DNA from: Streptomyces sp. WMMC500
GTDB lineage: Bacteria; Actinomycetota; Actinomycetes; Streptomycetales; Streptomycetaceae
Direction: 5' to 3'
Length of the DNA stretch: 64,000 nt
Assembly (NCBI RefSeq): GCF_027497195.1
Contig: NZ_CP114905.1
Coordinates: 8,410,001 to 8,474,000 of the forward strand
In this document: positions 43,105 through 50,471 of the stretch, in pieces
How positions within the stretch are numbered: position 1 is the first letter of the stretch
Layout: each line of letters starts with the position of its first letter
The notes under the pieces: model-generated
Told to the model about the DNA's origin: nothing
Seen by the model: the letters and a program-made list of their open reading frames with translations, nothing else
Database searches by the model: none
Position numbers and translations under genes: made by a program

Positions 43105-43833
43105 TCACGGCGCGGGCGGGGGCTGCCGGGACCCGGGGGTGATCAGGCCCGTTTCGTACGCCGCGATGACGGCCTGGGCGCGGTCACGGAGCTGGAGCTT
43201 GGCGAGGATGCGGGCCACGTGCGTCTTGACCGTCGCCTCGCTGAGCCGGAACCGGGCGGCCAGCTCCGCGTTGCTGTGGCCGCGCGCCAGCGACTCCAGC
43301 ACCTCCAGCTCGCGCGGGGTGAGCGCGGAGAGGTCGCGGTGCAGCCTCGCCGCGTGGTCGTCGCGGGTGGCGAAGCGCTCCACGAGGCGACGGGTGATGG
43401 ACGGCGCGAGGAGCGCGTCGCCGGAGCGGACGAGGCGGACGGCGGCGGCCAGATGCTCGGGCGTGACGTCCTTGAGCAGGAAGCCGCTGGCGCCGGCCGC
43501 CAGCGCCGCGTACACGTACTGGTCGAGGTCGTACGTGGTGAGGATGACGACCCGCGGCGCGCCCGGCCCCGGCGTCCCACCGTCCGGGCCGAGGAGGCGG
43601 CGGGTGGCCTCCAGGCCGTCCATGCCCGGCATGCGGATGTCCATCAGCACCACGTCGGGCAGGGTGCGCCGGACCGCGGCCACCGCCTCCTCGCCGTCGG
43701 TCGCCTCGCCGACGACGTCGATGCCGTCCGCGGTGAGGATCATGCCGAAGCCGGTGCGCACCAGCGCCTGGTCGTCGGCGATCACCACCCGCGGCGGCCG
43801 GTCCGCCCCGCCGGGTCCTGCCTGCGTGCCCAC
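43105..43833 (-). CDS. LuxR/NarL-family response regulator (orphan)
   Basis: A 242-residue response regulator. The receiver domain has DDQ at about 20-22, phospho-acceptor Asp65 in VLMDIRMPGMDG, Thr in ILTTYD and Lys in FLLKDV. The LuxR helix-turn-helix lies at about 170-230 (LTPRELEVLESLARGHSNAELAARFRLSEATVKTHVARI; core SEATVKTHVARI). The start is a GTG at 43831-43833 after GGAGGGG. No histidine kinase is adjacent on either side, so it is an orphan in this window. It converges with the GH115 gene. Confidence 0.94.
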   Translation of the reverse strand: MGTQAGPGGADRPPRVVIADDQALVRTGFGMILTADGIDVVGEATDGEEAVAAVRRTLPDVVLMDIRMPGMDGLEATRRLLGPDGGTPGPGAPRVVILTTYDLDQYVYAALAAGASGFLLKDVTPEHLAAAVRLVRSGDALLAPSITRRLVERFATRDDHAARLHRDLSALTPRELEVLESLARGHSNAELAARFRLSEATVKTHVARILAKLQLRDRAQAVIAAYETGLITPGSRQPPPAP

Positions 43834-44194
43834 GTCCCCTCCACGGCAGTCCTCGCGGAAACCGCGGGCCCCCGCCCGCCCGCGGTCAGCGTACCGGTGC
43901 AGTCTGACAAGACGTCCGGCGCGGCGGATCGGCCGAGAGGCGCAATACGTCTCGACTTCCCGACTACACCGCAGGAATGACCCGCGGCGCGCGACCGGAT
44001 TCCGCCGGCACGAAAGCCGCCGTGTACGCCGCGGTGCGGAATACCGCGAGCGGCGCCGAGATGCCGTAAGAAGGTGAAATCTACGGCCATTGCCGCCTCT
44101 TGTGGCCCCGGAAGGCCGCTCCTACACTCGGGCCGACCCTTACCGGGGTCGCGCAGTAGTGCTCGATTCTCACACCAAGAGGAGGGCTCCCCGC
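43834..44194. other. Gene-free stretch before snapalysin
   Basis: I see no coding sequence in these 361 bp. The left part holds the leader and promoter of the divergent response regulator. The right part holds the snapalysin promoter (44100-44128) and leader. Nothing resembling the LysR gene that often faces snapalysin genes is present here. Confidence 0.6.
44100..44128 (+). promoter_or_regulatory. snpA: Promoter of the snapalysin gene
   Basis: TTGTGG (44100-44105) and TACACT (44123-44128), 17 bp apart, form a good -35/-10 pair about 67 bp before the ATG. Confidence 0.65.
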
Positions 44195-44764
44195 ATGCTG
44201 CGAAAGTTGGGTATCGGCGTTATGGCCGCTGCCGCAATCGTCACTCTGTCCTCGGCCCCCGGGGCCACCGCCGCCCCCGCTCCCGCACCGGAGCGAACAG
44301 CCGCCACCACGCTGTACTACGACGACAGCCAGGCCGGCGAATTCAAGGGCGCCGTGGCCGCTGGCGCCGAGCAGTGGAATTCCACCGTGGAGAATGTCAC
44401 GTTGGTGAAAGCCCCGGCCGGCACCCGTGCCGAGATCAGGATCATCGCCGACAACGGCTGGCCGCGCGCGACCCTCGGCCCGGTCCGCCCCGGCGGCAGT
44501 GCCACGGTCTGGTTCGGCCGCCAGGCGGTCGACCAGGGCTACAACACCACCCGCATCGCCGCGCACGAACTGGGCCACAGCCTCGGTCTGCCCGACGTGA
44601 AGCCCGGCCCGTGCTCGTCGCTCATGTCCGGTTCCACCGGCGGCGTGAGCTGCACCAACGCCACCCCGAACGCTGCCGAACAGGCGGGGGTGGAGGCCAA
44701 CTACGGCGGCGGCGCCGCGAGCCGCACCCCGATGGACGGACGCATCATCGTCGACGCGCCCTGA
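44195..44764 (+). CDS. snpA: Snapalysin (secreted small neutral metalloprotease, M7)
   Basis: A 189-residue secreted zinc endopeptidase found in Streptomyces. A Sec signal peptide covers residues 1-27 (MLRKLGIGVMAAAAIV to ATAA). The zinc site is AHELGHSLGLPD with His124, Glu125, His128 and Asp134, the HExxHxxGxxD pattern of the family. Two Cys pairs near the C-terminus probably form disulphides. AGAGGAGGG (44178-44186) sets the ATG. The regulator SnpR, a LysR protein, is often next to snpA but is not present here. It starts an island of secreted lytic enzymes. Confidence 0.95.
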   Translation: MLRKLGIGVMAAAAIVTLSSAPGATAAPAPAPERTAATTLYYDDSQAGEFKGAVAAGAEQWNSTVENVTLVKAPAGTRAEIRIIADNGWPRATLGPVRPGGSATVWFGRQAVDQGYNTTRIAAHELGHSLGLPDVKPGPCSSLMSGSTGGVSCTNATPNAAEQAGVEANYGGGAASRTPMDGRIIVDAP

Positions 44765-44789
44765 GCATCGGACCGCACGTACGACACAC

Positions 44790-44823
44790 CCCCGTGGCCG
44801 GGAGCGACCTCCCGGCCACGGGG
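44790..44823 (+). terminator. Perfect hairpin terminator of snpA
   Basis: CCCCGTGGCCGGGAG pairs perfectly over 15 bp with 44809-44823 around a CGAC loop, 25 bp after the snpA stop. This is a textbook GC-rich terminator without T-run. Confidence 0.85.
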
Positions 44824-44951
44824 CCGCGGTCCGAAGGAGCGCAGCGCCTTTCCGGAAGCCGGGGAGGGCCACCGCGAACGCCCCGCTCCGCAGGCGCCCG
44901 GTGGCGCCCCCGTCCGCACCCCGCCCGGTCGCCGTGTGTGAGGGTGGCACC

Positions 44952-45806
44952 ATGACCAACACGCCGACCTTCGTCCTCGTCCACGGGGCGTTCGCGAACT
45001 CCTTCTCCTTTGCACCCCTGCAGGCGGAACTCGCCCTGCGCGGACACCGCTCGCTCGCCGTCGACCTGCCGGGCCACGGATTCGCGGCCACGTTCCCCGC
45101 GGCCTATCAGGTCCCGCAGGATCTCGACGCGCTCGCCACCGCCCCCGGGAGCATCAAGGGCGTCACGCTCGCCGACAACGCGGCCCACCTCGTCGGCGTC
45201 CTGGAGCGGGCGAAGCGGAACGGCCCGACGATCGTCGTCGCGCACAGCCGGGGCGGCATCACCGCCACCGCCGCAGGCAACGCCCGCCCCGACCTGATCG
45301 ACCGCATCGTCTACGTGTCCGCCTGGTGCCCGGTCGAACTCGACGTGGGCGACTACTACGGCGAACCGGAGATGGCCGGCGTCGACGCGGCCGGCCTGGC
45401 CCGCGCCCTCGCCGGCGATCCGGCTGCGCTCGGCCTGATCCGTACCAACTTCCGCACCGCGGACCCCGACGCGCTCGCCTCCTTCCGGCAGGCGTTCGCC
45501 GAGGACCTCACCGACGACGAGTTCCGGGCTTTCCTCAACACCTTCCAGCCCGACGAGAACCTGGACGTCGGCTCGTCCGCGGACCGCGCGCAGGCGGCCA
45601 CCTGGGGCCGGATCCCGCGCAGTTACGTGCGACTGGCGGACGACACCAGCATTCCCGCCGCCATGCAGGACCGGCTGATCCGCGAGGCCGACGCGCTCAC
45701 CCCCGGCAACCGGTTCGACGTGCACACCGTGCCCGGCAGCCACCTGCGCTGGCTGGTGCACCCCGAAGCGGCCGCCGACGTCCTGTCCGGGCTGGCGGCG
45801 GGCTGA
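44952..45806 (+). CDS. Alpha/beta hydrolase
   Basis: A 284-residue soluble hydrolase. The oxyanion motif is VLVHGAFANSFSF, and the nucleophile elbow is VVAHSRGGI, with the catalytic Ser in HSRGG. The acid is probably in the DDTSIP stretch, and the His in VPGSHLRWLVHPE. No signal peptide is seen. Family members act on small esters or lactones. The ATG at 44952 (MTNTPTFVLV) is preferred to an upstream ATG at 44901. It converges with the GH64 gene. Confidence 0.9.
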   Translation: MTNTPTFVLVHGAFANSFSFAPLQAELALRGHRSLAVDLPGHGFAATFPAAYQVPQDLDALATAPGSIKGVTLADNAAHLVGVLERAKRNGPTIVVAHSRGGITATAAGNARPDLIDRIVYVSAWCPVELDVGDYYGEPEMAGVDAAGLARALAGDPAALGLIRTNFRTADPDALASFRQAFAEDLTDDEFRAFLNTFQPDENLDVGSSADRAQAATWGRIPRSYVRLADDTSIPAAMQDRLIREADALTPGNRFDVHTVPGSHLRWLVHPEAAADVLSGLAAG

Positions 45807-45834
45807 CCGGCCCTGACAACCGTCCGGCCGGATC

Positions 45835-46833
45835 TCACCAGCCGACGGCCACCACCATCCACTGCGGGTTCTGGACCGACACGAACGACGACTGATCGGC
45901 CACGTCGTCGTACGGGAAGCCGTACGCCAGGTTGTCGATGGCGTGCTCGTGCCAGAACGCGGCGTAGTAGTTCGCCGGTCCCTGCCGGTAGAAGCGGCTC
46001 GGGTCGTTCCACTGGTCCTGCGGCAGCTCGGCGACGTGCCGGTTGAGCGCCGCACAGCCGGGGGCGTCGCCCGCGAGCGGGCCGGAGCAGCCGAAGATCT
46101 CCTGGGTCGTGGCGTTCCTTCCGACCGACGCGGCGTAGTCGCTCATGTAGCCGGCGTGCTGCCCGCCCGGCCGGAAGTCGGGCACATGGCCGGGGGAGGG
46201 GATGCGGTACGGGGCCTGCACCTCCGCCAGCGACGCGAACTCCGGCGGCATGGCGGCCGCGAACTTCTGCCAGGTGGCCTCGCGGGACTCCTGGAACGTC
46301 GGGTAGTCCTCGCCGACCTGCCGGTCGGTGCCGTCGTGGCCGTGCACCCGCATCGCGAGCTTGAGCGCGAAGGCGTCGACGCGGGTGGTGTTGCCGTGGA
46401 AGGCGTCGGGGCCGACGGTGAACTCGATGAAGTCGGAGTACTGACTGTCGGGCGAGCCGAGGTGGAAGTACATCCGCCCGGCGGAGTTGGCCGGCATGTC
46501 CAGGTACGGCTGCTCCGCGATGGAGTGGGTCTGGCCGCCGAAGGACCAGAAGACCTGGTCGTCGGGGTACTGACCGTTGGTGCGGTTGACGATCTGAACG
46601 GTCAGCACGTTCTGCGCGGGCGGGATGGAGCCCGTGTCGCCCCAGAAGGAGTCCGGCGGCGGGTCGCCCGCGGTCGCCGCCGCGGCGGCCGGGCCGGGCG
46701 CGGGCGGCACCGCGCCGTGGGCCGCCGCACCGGTGCGGTCGGCGAACACGTGGCAGGCGAGCAGCAGCAGGGCGACGGCGGCCGTCAGCAGGCCGCGGCG
46801 GTGGCTGAGGCGCGTCGGGTACGCGGGGGACAT
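45835..46833 (-). CDS. GH64-family beta-1,3-glucanase (laminaripentaose-producing type)
   Basis: A 332-residue secreted enzyme. A signal peptide with a charged start and hydrophobic core (about residues 14-33) precedes a Pro/Ala linker, then the GH64/thaumatin-like fold with VNRTNGQYPDDQVFWSFGG, FIEFTVGPDAFHGNTTRVDAF (core VDAFALKLAMRVHG) and the closing FWHEHAIDNLAYGFPYDDVADQS. It would cut beta-1,3-glucan of fungal walls to pentasaccharides. AAGGAG precedes the ATG. The promoter region carries the 12-bp palindrome at 46902-46913 and a TTGACA. It is divergent from the GH16 gene. Confidence 0.92.
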   Translation of the reverse strand: MSPAYPTRLSHRRGLLTAAVALLLLACHVFADRTGAAAHGAVPPAPGPAAAAATAGDPPPDSFWGDTGSIPPAQNVLTVQIVNRTNGQYPDDQVFWSFGGQTHSIAEQPYLDMPANSAGRMYFHLGSPDSQYSDFIEFTVGPDAFHGNTTRVDAFALKLAMRVHGHDGTDRQVGEDYPTFQESREATWQKFAAAMPPEFASLAEVQAPYRIPSPGHVPDFRPGGQHAGYMSDYAASVGRNATTQEIFGCSGPLAGDAPGCAALNRHVAELPQDQWNDPSRFYRQGPANYYAAFWHEHAIDNLAYGFPYDDVADQSSFVSVQNPQWMVVAVGW

Positions 46834-46901
46834 GCGGTGCTCCTTCGCTGTGGGGGCGAACGCGGCCCGAGGCGGGAGCTGCCCGGCGGGCCGGGCGTGC
46901 A

Positions 46902-46913
46902 GAGAGCGCTCTC
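46902..46913. promoter_or_regulatory. GAGAGCGCTCTC palindrome at the GH64 promoter
   Basis: A perfect 12-bp palindrome with the GAGCGCTC core typical of CebR-like LacI operators. On the minus strand it covers the expected transcription start of GH64, downstream of a TTGACA at 46944-46939. A one-mismatch copy lies before the GH18 gene. Confidence 0.65.
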
Positions 46914-47000
46914 AGAGCGTCGTGAGGGACGCGTGCGTTGTCAAGGGGCGCGGTCGTACGACCTCCGGGAGTTGAACACCGCGGGTGCCCGCCGGACCCA

Positions 47001-47029
47001 TTGACTGCATGACATGAAGGGAGTTCACT
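47001..47029 (+). promoter_or_regulatory. Candidate GH16 promoter
   Basis: TTGACT (47001-47006) and TTCACT (47024-47029) are 17 bp apart. The -10 lacks the usual second-position A, so the match is moderate. A dre-like box lies just downstream. Confidence 0.45.
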
Positions 47030-47041
47030 CAGCTCGCGCAA

Positions 47042-47053
47042 TGGTATGGACCA
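47042..47053. promoter_or_regulatory. dre-like box (DasR type) before GH16
   Basis: TGGTATGGACCA matches the core TGGTCTAGACCA of DasR-responsive elements at 10 of 12 positions. It lies about 40 bp before the GH16 ATG and downstream of the putative promoter, a repressor position. DasR is the GlcNAc-responsive GntR regulator of chitin use in Streptomyces. Confidence 0.55.
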
Positions 47054-47094
47054 TGCTCCACGCTCGACCCCACCACGCATCGAGGTGAGCTTCC

Positions 47095-48378
47095 ATGTTC
47101 GTACGACGACGCAGACATCCGCTCCGCAGAGCCGTGCTCGTGGCGACGGCACTGGCCGCCGTCCTGGCCGTGCCGCTGCCGGGCACCGCCGGCGCGGCAC
47201 CGGCCCCCGAACCCGGCACGGAGGCCGAAGCCGCGCCCTACGCCGTCACGTTCGAGGACAACTTCGACGGCCCGGCCGGCTCGGCGGTCAACGGCGGCAA
47301 GTGGCTGATCGAGACCGGCGACAACGTCAACAACCACGAGCGGCAGTACTACACCGCGGGCAACGCGAACGCCGCGCTGGACGGCCAGGGCAACCTGGTC
47401 ATCACCGCCCGCAGGGAGAACCCCGGCAACTACCAGTGCTGGTACGGCCGGTGCGAGTACACCTCCGCCCGGCTCAACACCTCCGGGCGGTTCACCACCA
47501 CGTACGGCCACGTCGAGACCCGGATGAAGCTGCCGCGCGGACAGGGCATGTGGCCCGCGTTCTGGATGCTCGGCAACGACATCGGGCAGGTCGGCTGGCC
47601 CGCCAGCGGCGAGATCGACGTGATGGAGAACGTCGGCTTCGAGCCCAGCACCGTCCACGGCACCCTGCACGGACCCGGCTACTCCGGCTCGGGCGGCATC
47701 GGCGGCGGCTACACGCTGCCCGGCGGGCAGCAGTTCGCGGACGCCTTCCACACCTTCGCCGTCGACTGGTCGCCCAACGAGATCACCTGGTCCGTGGACG
47801 GCAACGTCTACCAGCGGCGCACGCCGGCGGACCTCGGCGGCCGGCAGTGGGTGTTCAACAAGCCCTTCTTCCTGATCCTCAACCTCGCGGTCGGCGGCTA
47901 CTGGCCGGGCGACCCGGACGGCAGCACCGTCTTCCCGCAGCGGCTCACCGTCGACTACGTCCGCGTCAGCACCTCCGACGGCGGCGGCGGAAACTCCGGC
48001 ACGCTCACCGGGGCGGGCGGCAAGTGCCTCGACGTGGCCGGCGCGAACCCCGCGAACGGCACCGGGATCCAGCTCTACGACTGCAACGGCACCACCGCGC
48101 AGCGCTGGACCGTGGGCACGGACGGCACCATCCGCGCCCTCGGCAAGTGCCTCGACGCGGCCGCAGGGGGCACCGCCGACGGCACCCGGGTGCAGCTCTG
48201 GGACTGCAACGGCTCGGGCGCCCAACGCTGGTCGTACAACTCCGCCACCCGCGACATCGTCAACCTGGCCGCGGACAAGTGCCTGGACGCGGTGGGCGGT
48301 TCGACGGCCAACGGAACGCCGACGCAGCTCTGGACCTGCACCGGCGCCGCGAACCAGAAGTGGACGCTCAACTCCTAG
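47095..48378 (+). CDS. Secreted GH16 endo-beta-1,3-glucanase with ricin-type lectin domain
   Basis: A 427-residue exported enzyme. A signal peptide (residues about 1-34, MFVRRRRHPLRRAVLV start) precedes the GH16 jelly-roll (about 50-290). The catalytic motif GEIDVMENVG has Glu173, Asp175 and Glu178. A Gly-rich linker leads to a RICIN domain (about 300-427) with Q-x-W repeats, each containing CLDV/CLDA and LWDCNG/LWTCTG segments, for glucan or sugar binding. It is divergent from the GH64 gene; both would attack beta-1,3-glucan. The ATG at 47095 follows GAGGTGAG. Confidence 0.95.
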   Translation: MFVRRRRHPLRRAVLVATALAAVLAVPLPGTAGAAPAPEPGTEAEAAPYAVTFEDNFDGPAGSAVNGGKWLIETGDNVNNHERQYYTAGNANAALDGQGNLVITARRENPGNYQCWYGRCEYTSARLNTSGRFTTTYGHVETRMKLPRGQGMWPAFWMLGNDIGQVGWPASGEIDVMENVGFEPSTVHGTLHGPGYSGSGGIGGGYTLPGGQQFADAFHTFAVDWSPNEITWSVDGNVYQRRTPADLGGRQWVFNKPFFLILNLAVGGYWPGDPDGSTVFPQRLTVDYVRVSTSDGGGGNSGTLTGAGGKCLDVAGANPANGTGIQLYDCNGTTAQRWTVGTDGTIRALGKCLDAAAGGTADGTRVQLWDCNGSGAQRWSYNSATRDIVNLAADKCLDAVGGSTANGTPTQLWTCTGAANQKWTLNS

Positions 48379-48405
48379 CGCCGCAGGCTCCTTCGGGGGT
48401 GCCGG

Positions 48406-48417
48406 GAAAGCGCTCTC
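48406..48417. promoter_or_regulatory. GAAAGCGCTCTC operator-like site before GH18
   Basis: One mismatch from the perfect palindrome before GH64. It lies upstream of the GH18 promoter, touching a dre-like box. Confidence 0.5.
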
Positions 48418-48432
48418 ACTGGTACGGACCAG
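48418..48432. promoter_or_regulatory. dre-like box (DasR type) before GH18
   Basis: ACTGGTACGGACCAG matches the DasR-responsive element with two intact TGGT/ACCA arms. It is placed just upstream of the -35 element of the chitinase gene. Confidence 0.65.
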
Positions 48433-48436
48433 AGTC

Positions 48437-48467
48437 TTGACACCGCTTCCCGGCGCCCCCTTAACTT
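48437..48467 (+). promoter_or_regulatory. Promoter of the GH18 gene
   Basis: TTGACA (48437-48442) and TAACTT (48462-48467) with a 19-bp spacer. The -35 is a consensus match; the spacer is slightly long. Confidence 0.6.
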
Positions 48468-48615
48468 CAACACGTGAAATAGCCGGACCCCCCACTCGAC
48501 TTCACCGCCGCGCCCGGCCGCCGCAGCCCTCCCGTCCGACGCTTCCGTGCGCACGCGTGCCCGGACACGACGGCCGACGGCTCCGGGCGCGGCCAGAAGA
48601 GGACGGTGACCGCAC

Positions 48616-49641
48616 ATGGGAACCCACCGAACCGACCGCAGGAACGTCCGCCGGGCGCTCGTCGCGACCGCGGCGGCGGCCGCGGTCGCCGGCGGCTGGG
48701 CGCTGATGCCCGCCGCCGGCGCCTCCGATGAGAAGCCCGCCGCCGGCAAGGCCGCCGCGCAGCCGGCCGCCGCGTCGATGGCAGTGGCGCCCTACCTCTA
48801 CAACGGCTGGGGCAGCCCGCCCGACCCCGCGGAGGTCATGGAAGCCACCGGTGTCGGCGGGTTCACCCTCGCGTTCATCCTCAGCAACGGCACCTGCGAC
48901 CCGCAGTGGGACGGACAGCGCCCGCTCAGCGGGGGCGTCGACGAGGAGACCATCGCGGCCGTCCGCGCCGCGGGCGGCGACGTCGTCCCGTCCTTCGGCG
49001 GCTGGAGCGGCAACAAGCTGGAGAGCTCCTGCGGCAGCGCGGACGAACTCGCCGCCGCGTACCAGAAGGTGATCGACGCGTATGACCTCACGGCCATCGA
49101 CATCGACCTCGAAGCCGACGCCTACGACAGCCCCGAGGTCCAGCAGCGCACCGTCGACGCGCTCAAGGCGGTCAAGGCCGCCAACCCCGGACTGAAGGTC
49201 ATCTTCACCATCGGCACCGGGCAGAACGGCCCCGACACCAGCCTCATCGACCGGGCGGCGCAGTCCGGCCTCGACGTGGACGTCTGGACGATCATGCCGT
49301 TCAACTTCGGCGGCAACGGCGGGGACATGGGCCAGTTGTCCGTCCAGGCGTCGGAGGGCCTGCGGGGCTCGCTGCAGGAGGCGTACGGGTACGGCGAGCA
49401 GGAGGCGTACCAACGCATGGGCATCTCCTCGATGAACGGCAACACCGACGTGGGCGAGGTCGTGAACCAGGACGACTTCCGCACCATGCTCGGCTACGCG
49501 CAGGAGAAGAGCCTGGCCCGGCTCACCTTCTGGTCCGCCAACCGCGACCGCCCCTGCGACGGCGGCGGTGCCGACACCTGCGGGGGGATCCCGCAGGAGC
49601 CCTGGGAGTTCACCTCGATCCTCGCCGAGTACCAGGGCTGA
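48616..49641 (+). CDS. Secreted GH18 chitinase-like enzyme
   Basis: A 341-residue exported glycosidase. The N-terminal RRNVRRALVATAAAAAVAGG with twin Arg and hydrophobic core is a signal. The GH18 barrel has FILSNGTCD, VVPSFGGWSGN and the catalytic DxDxE in AIDIDLEAD with Asp162, Asp164 and Glu166. No carbohydrate-binding module is seen. The signature SFGGWSG fits plant/bacterial class-III-like chitinases. Both a dre-like box and a GAGCGCTC palindrome lie upstream. It is the last enzyme of the lytic island and converges with a lipoprotein gene over a strong hairpin. Confidence 0.93.
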   Translation: MGTHRTDRRNVRRALVATAAAAAVAGGWALMPAAGASDEKPAAGKAAAQPAAASMAVAPYLYNGWGSPPDPAEVMEATGVGGFTLAFILSNGTCDPQWDGQRPLSGGVDEETIAAVRAAGGDVVPSFGGWSGNKLESSCGSADELAAAYQKVIDAYDLTAIDIDLEADAYDSPEVQQRTVDALKAVKAANPGLKVIFTIGTGQNGPDTSLIDRAAQSGLDVDVWTIMPFNFGGNGGDMGQLSVQASEGLRGSLQEAYGYGEQEAYQRMGISSMNGNTDVGEVVNQDDFRTMLGYAQEKSLARLTFWSANRDRPCDGGGADTCGGIPQEPWEFTSILAEYQG

Positions 49642-49647
49642 CGTACC

Positions 49648-49685
49648 GGGGCACGGTGGCGGCTCCTCCCACGCCGCCGTGCCCC
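49648..49685. terminator. Bidirectional hairpin between GH18 and the lipoprotein gene
   Basis: GGGGCACGGTGGC (49648-49660) pairs with GCCGCCGTGCCCC (49673-49685), 13 pairs with one G-T wobble and a 12-nt loop, between two convergent genes. Confidence 0.75.
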
Positions 49686-49704
49686 CGGGCGTCCGCCGCG
49701 GTGC

Positions 49705-50415
49705 TCACCCGGCGAGGAACGACAGGTCGCCGTTCTCCTCGGCCCGGATGGGCCGGTCCCCCCACCGGATGTGCTGGACGTCGTCCGTGCACGTCTTCGA
49801 GACGTCCTGGCAGAAGTAGCCGGTCTCCTTGCCGGGCTCGGCGGTGAAGACCTCCGGGAGCCGGTCGCACCGCGGGTCCACGGGCGCGAGGGGGCCCTCC
49901 GTCGTGCCGTTCTTCCCCGTCTCCCAGGCGTACCAGTCGTAGACCGACCGGGCGGTGTGCAGCGTCCTGAGCGGCTTGGCGGTGTAGACGAAGTCCTGGC
50001 TGAACGCCCCCGCGCTCCCCGACGTCATGCCCTTGCTCGTGACCAGCCAGGGCACGGACACCCCCTCGTACGTCACGGTGCAGCGGACGGTCTCGCCGCG
50101 CGGCCGGTCGACCTCGCCCGCGCAGCGGCCCGGCCCGGTCTCGCCGATGACGCCGGCCATCCGCACGGTCTCCTGGCGCAGATGGTTGAGCACCTTGGCG
50201 TTCAGCTCGTCTTCGTGCTCCGGCGACGGCAGGGCCTTCTCCAACTCGCGGTCGGTCAGCCCGGGGTGGTGCGTGCTGGGCTCGATCCGCACCGGCCGCT
50301 TCTCGCCCTTCACCTCGGAGAGCCGGTACTCCGCGTCGCAGCCGCTCGCCTCCTCGCTGCAGCCGCCCAGCAGAGCCACGACGACCGCCGCGGCCGGAAT
50401 CATCCTTCGCTCCAT
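49705..50415 (-). CDS. Putative lipoprotein of unknown function
   Basis: A 236-residue exported protein. The N-terminus MERRMIPAAAVVVALLGGCSEE is a lipoprotein signal with the lipobox LLGGC at residues about 15-19. The mature part is hydrophilic, with Cys residues that may form disulphides (EASGCDAEYR, GRCAGEVD, VRCTVTY and CDRLPEV), and a YDWYAWE segment. I do not recognise a family. The ATG at 50413-50415 was chosen over the longer frame to 50676 because the signal peptide begins there. It is 56 bp from the ATP-grasp gene on the same strand. Confidence 0.8.
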   Translation of the reverse strand: MERRMIPAAAVVVALLGGCSEEASGCDAEYRLSEVKGEKRPVRIEPSTHHPGLTDRELEKALPSPEHEDELNAKVLNHLRQETVRMAGVIGETGPGRCAGEVDRPRGETVRCTVTYEGVSVPWLVTSKGMTSGSAGAFSQDFVYTAKPLRTLHTARSVYDWYAWETGKNGTTEGPLAPVDPRCDRLPEVFTAEPGKETGYFCQDVSKTCTDDVQHIRWGDRPIRAEENGDLSFLAG

Positions 50416-50471
50416 CCCGCTGTTGTACCGCGGCCGTCCCGGCAGGGGTCCCCGGGGCGTGGTGAAGCGTT

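Noticed and set aside
43834..44194. A LysR-type snpR gene facing snpA
   Set aside because: No LysR coding sequence is present; the neighbour is a NarL-type response regulator on the other strand.
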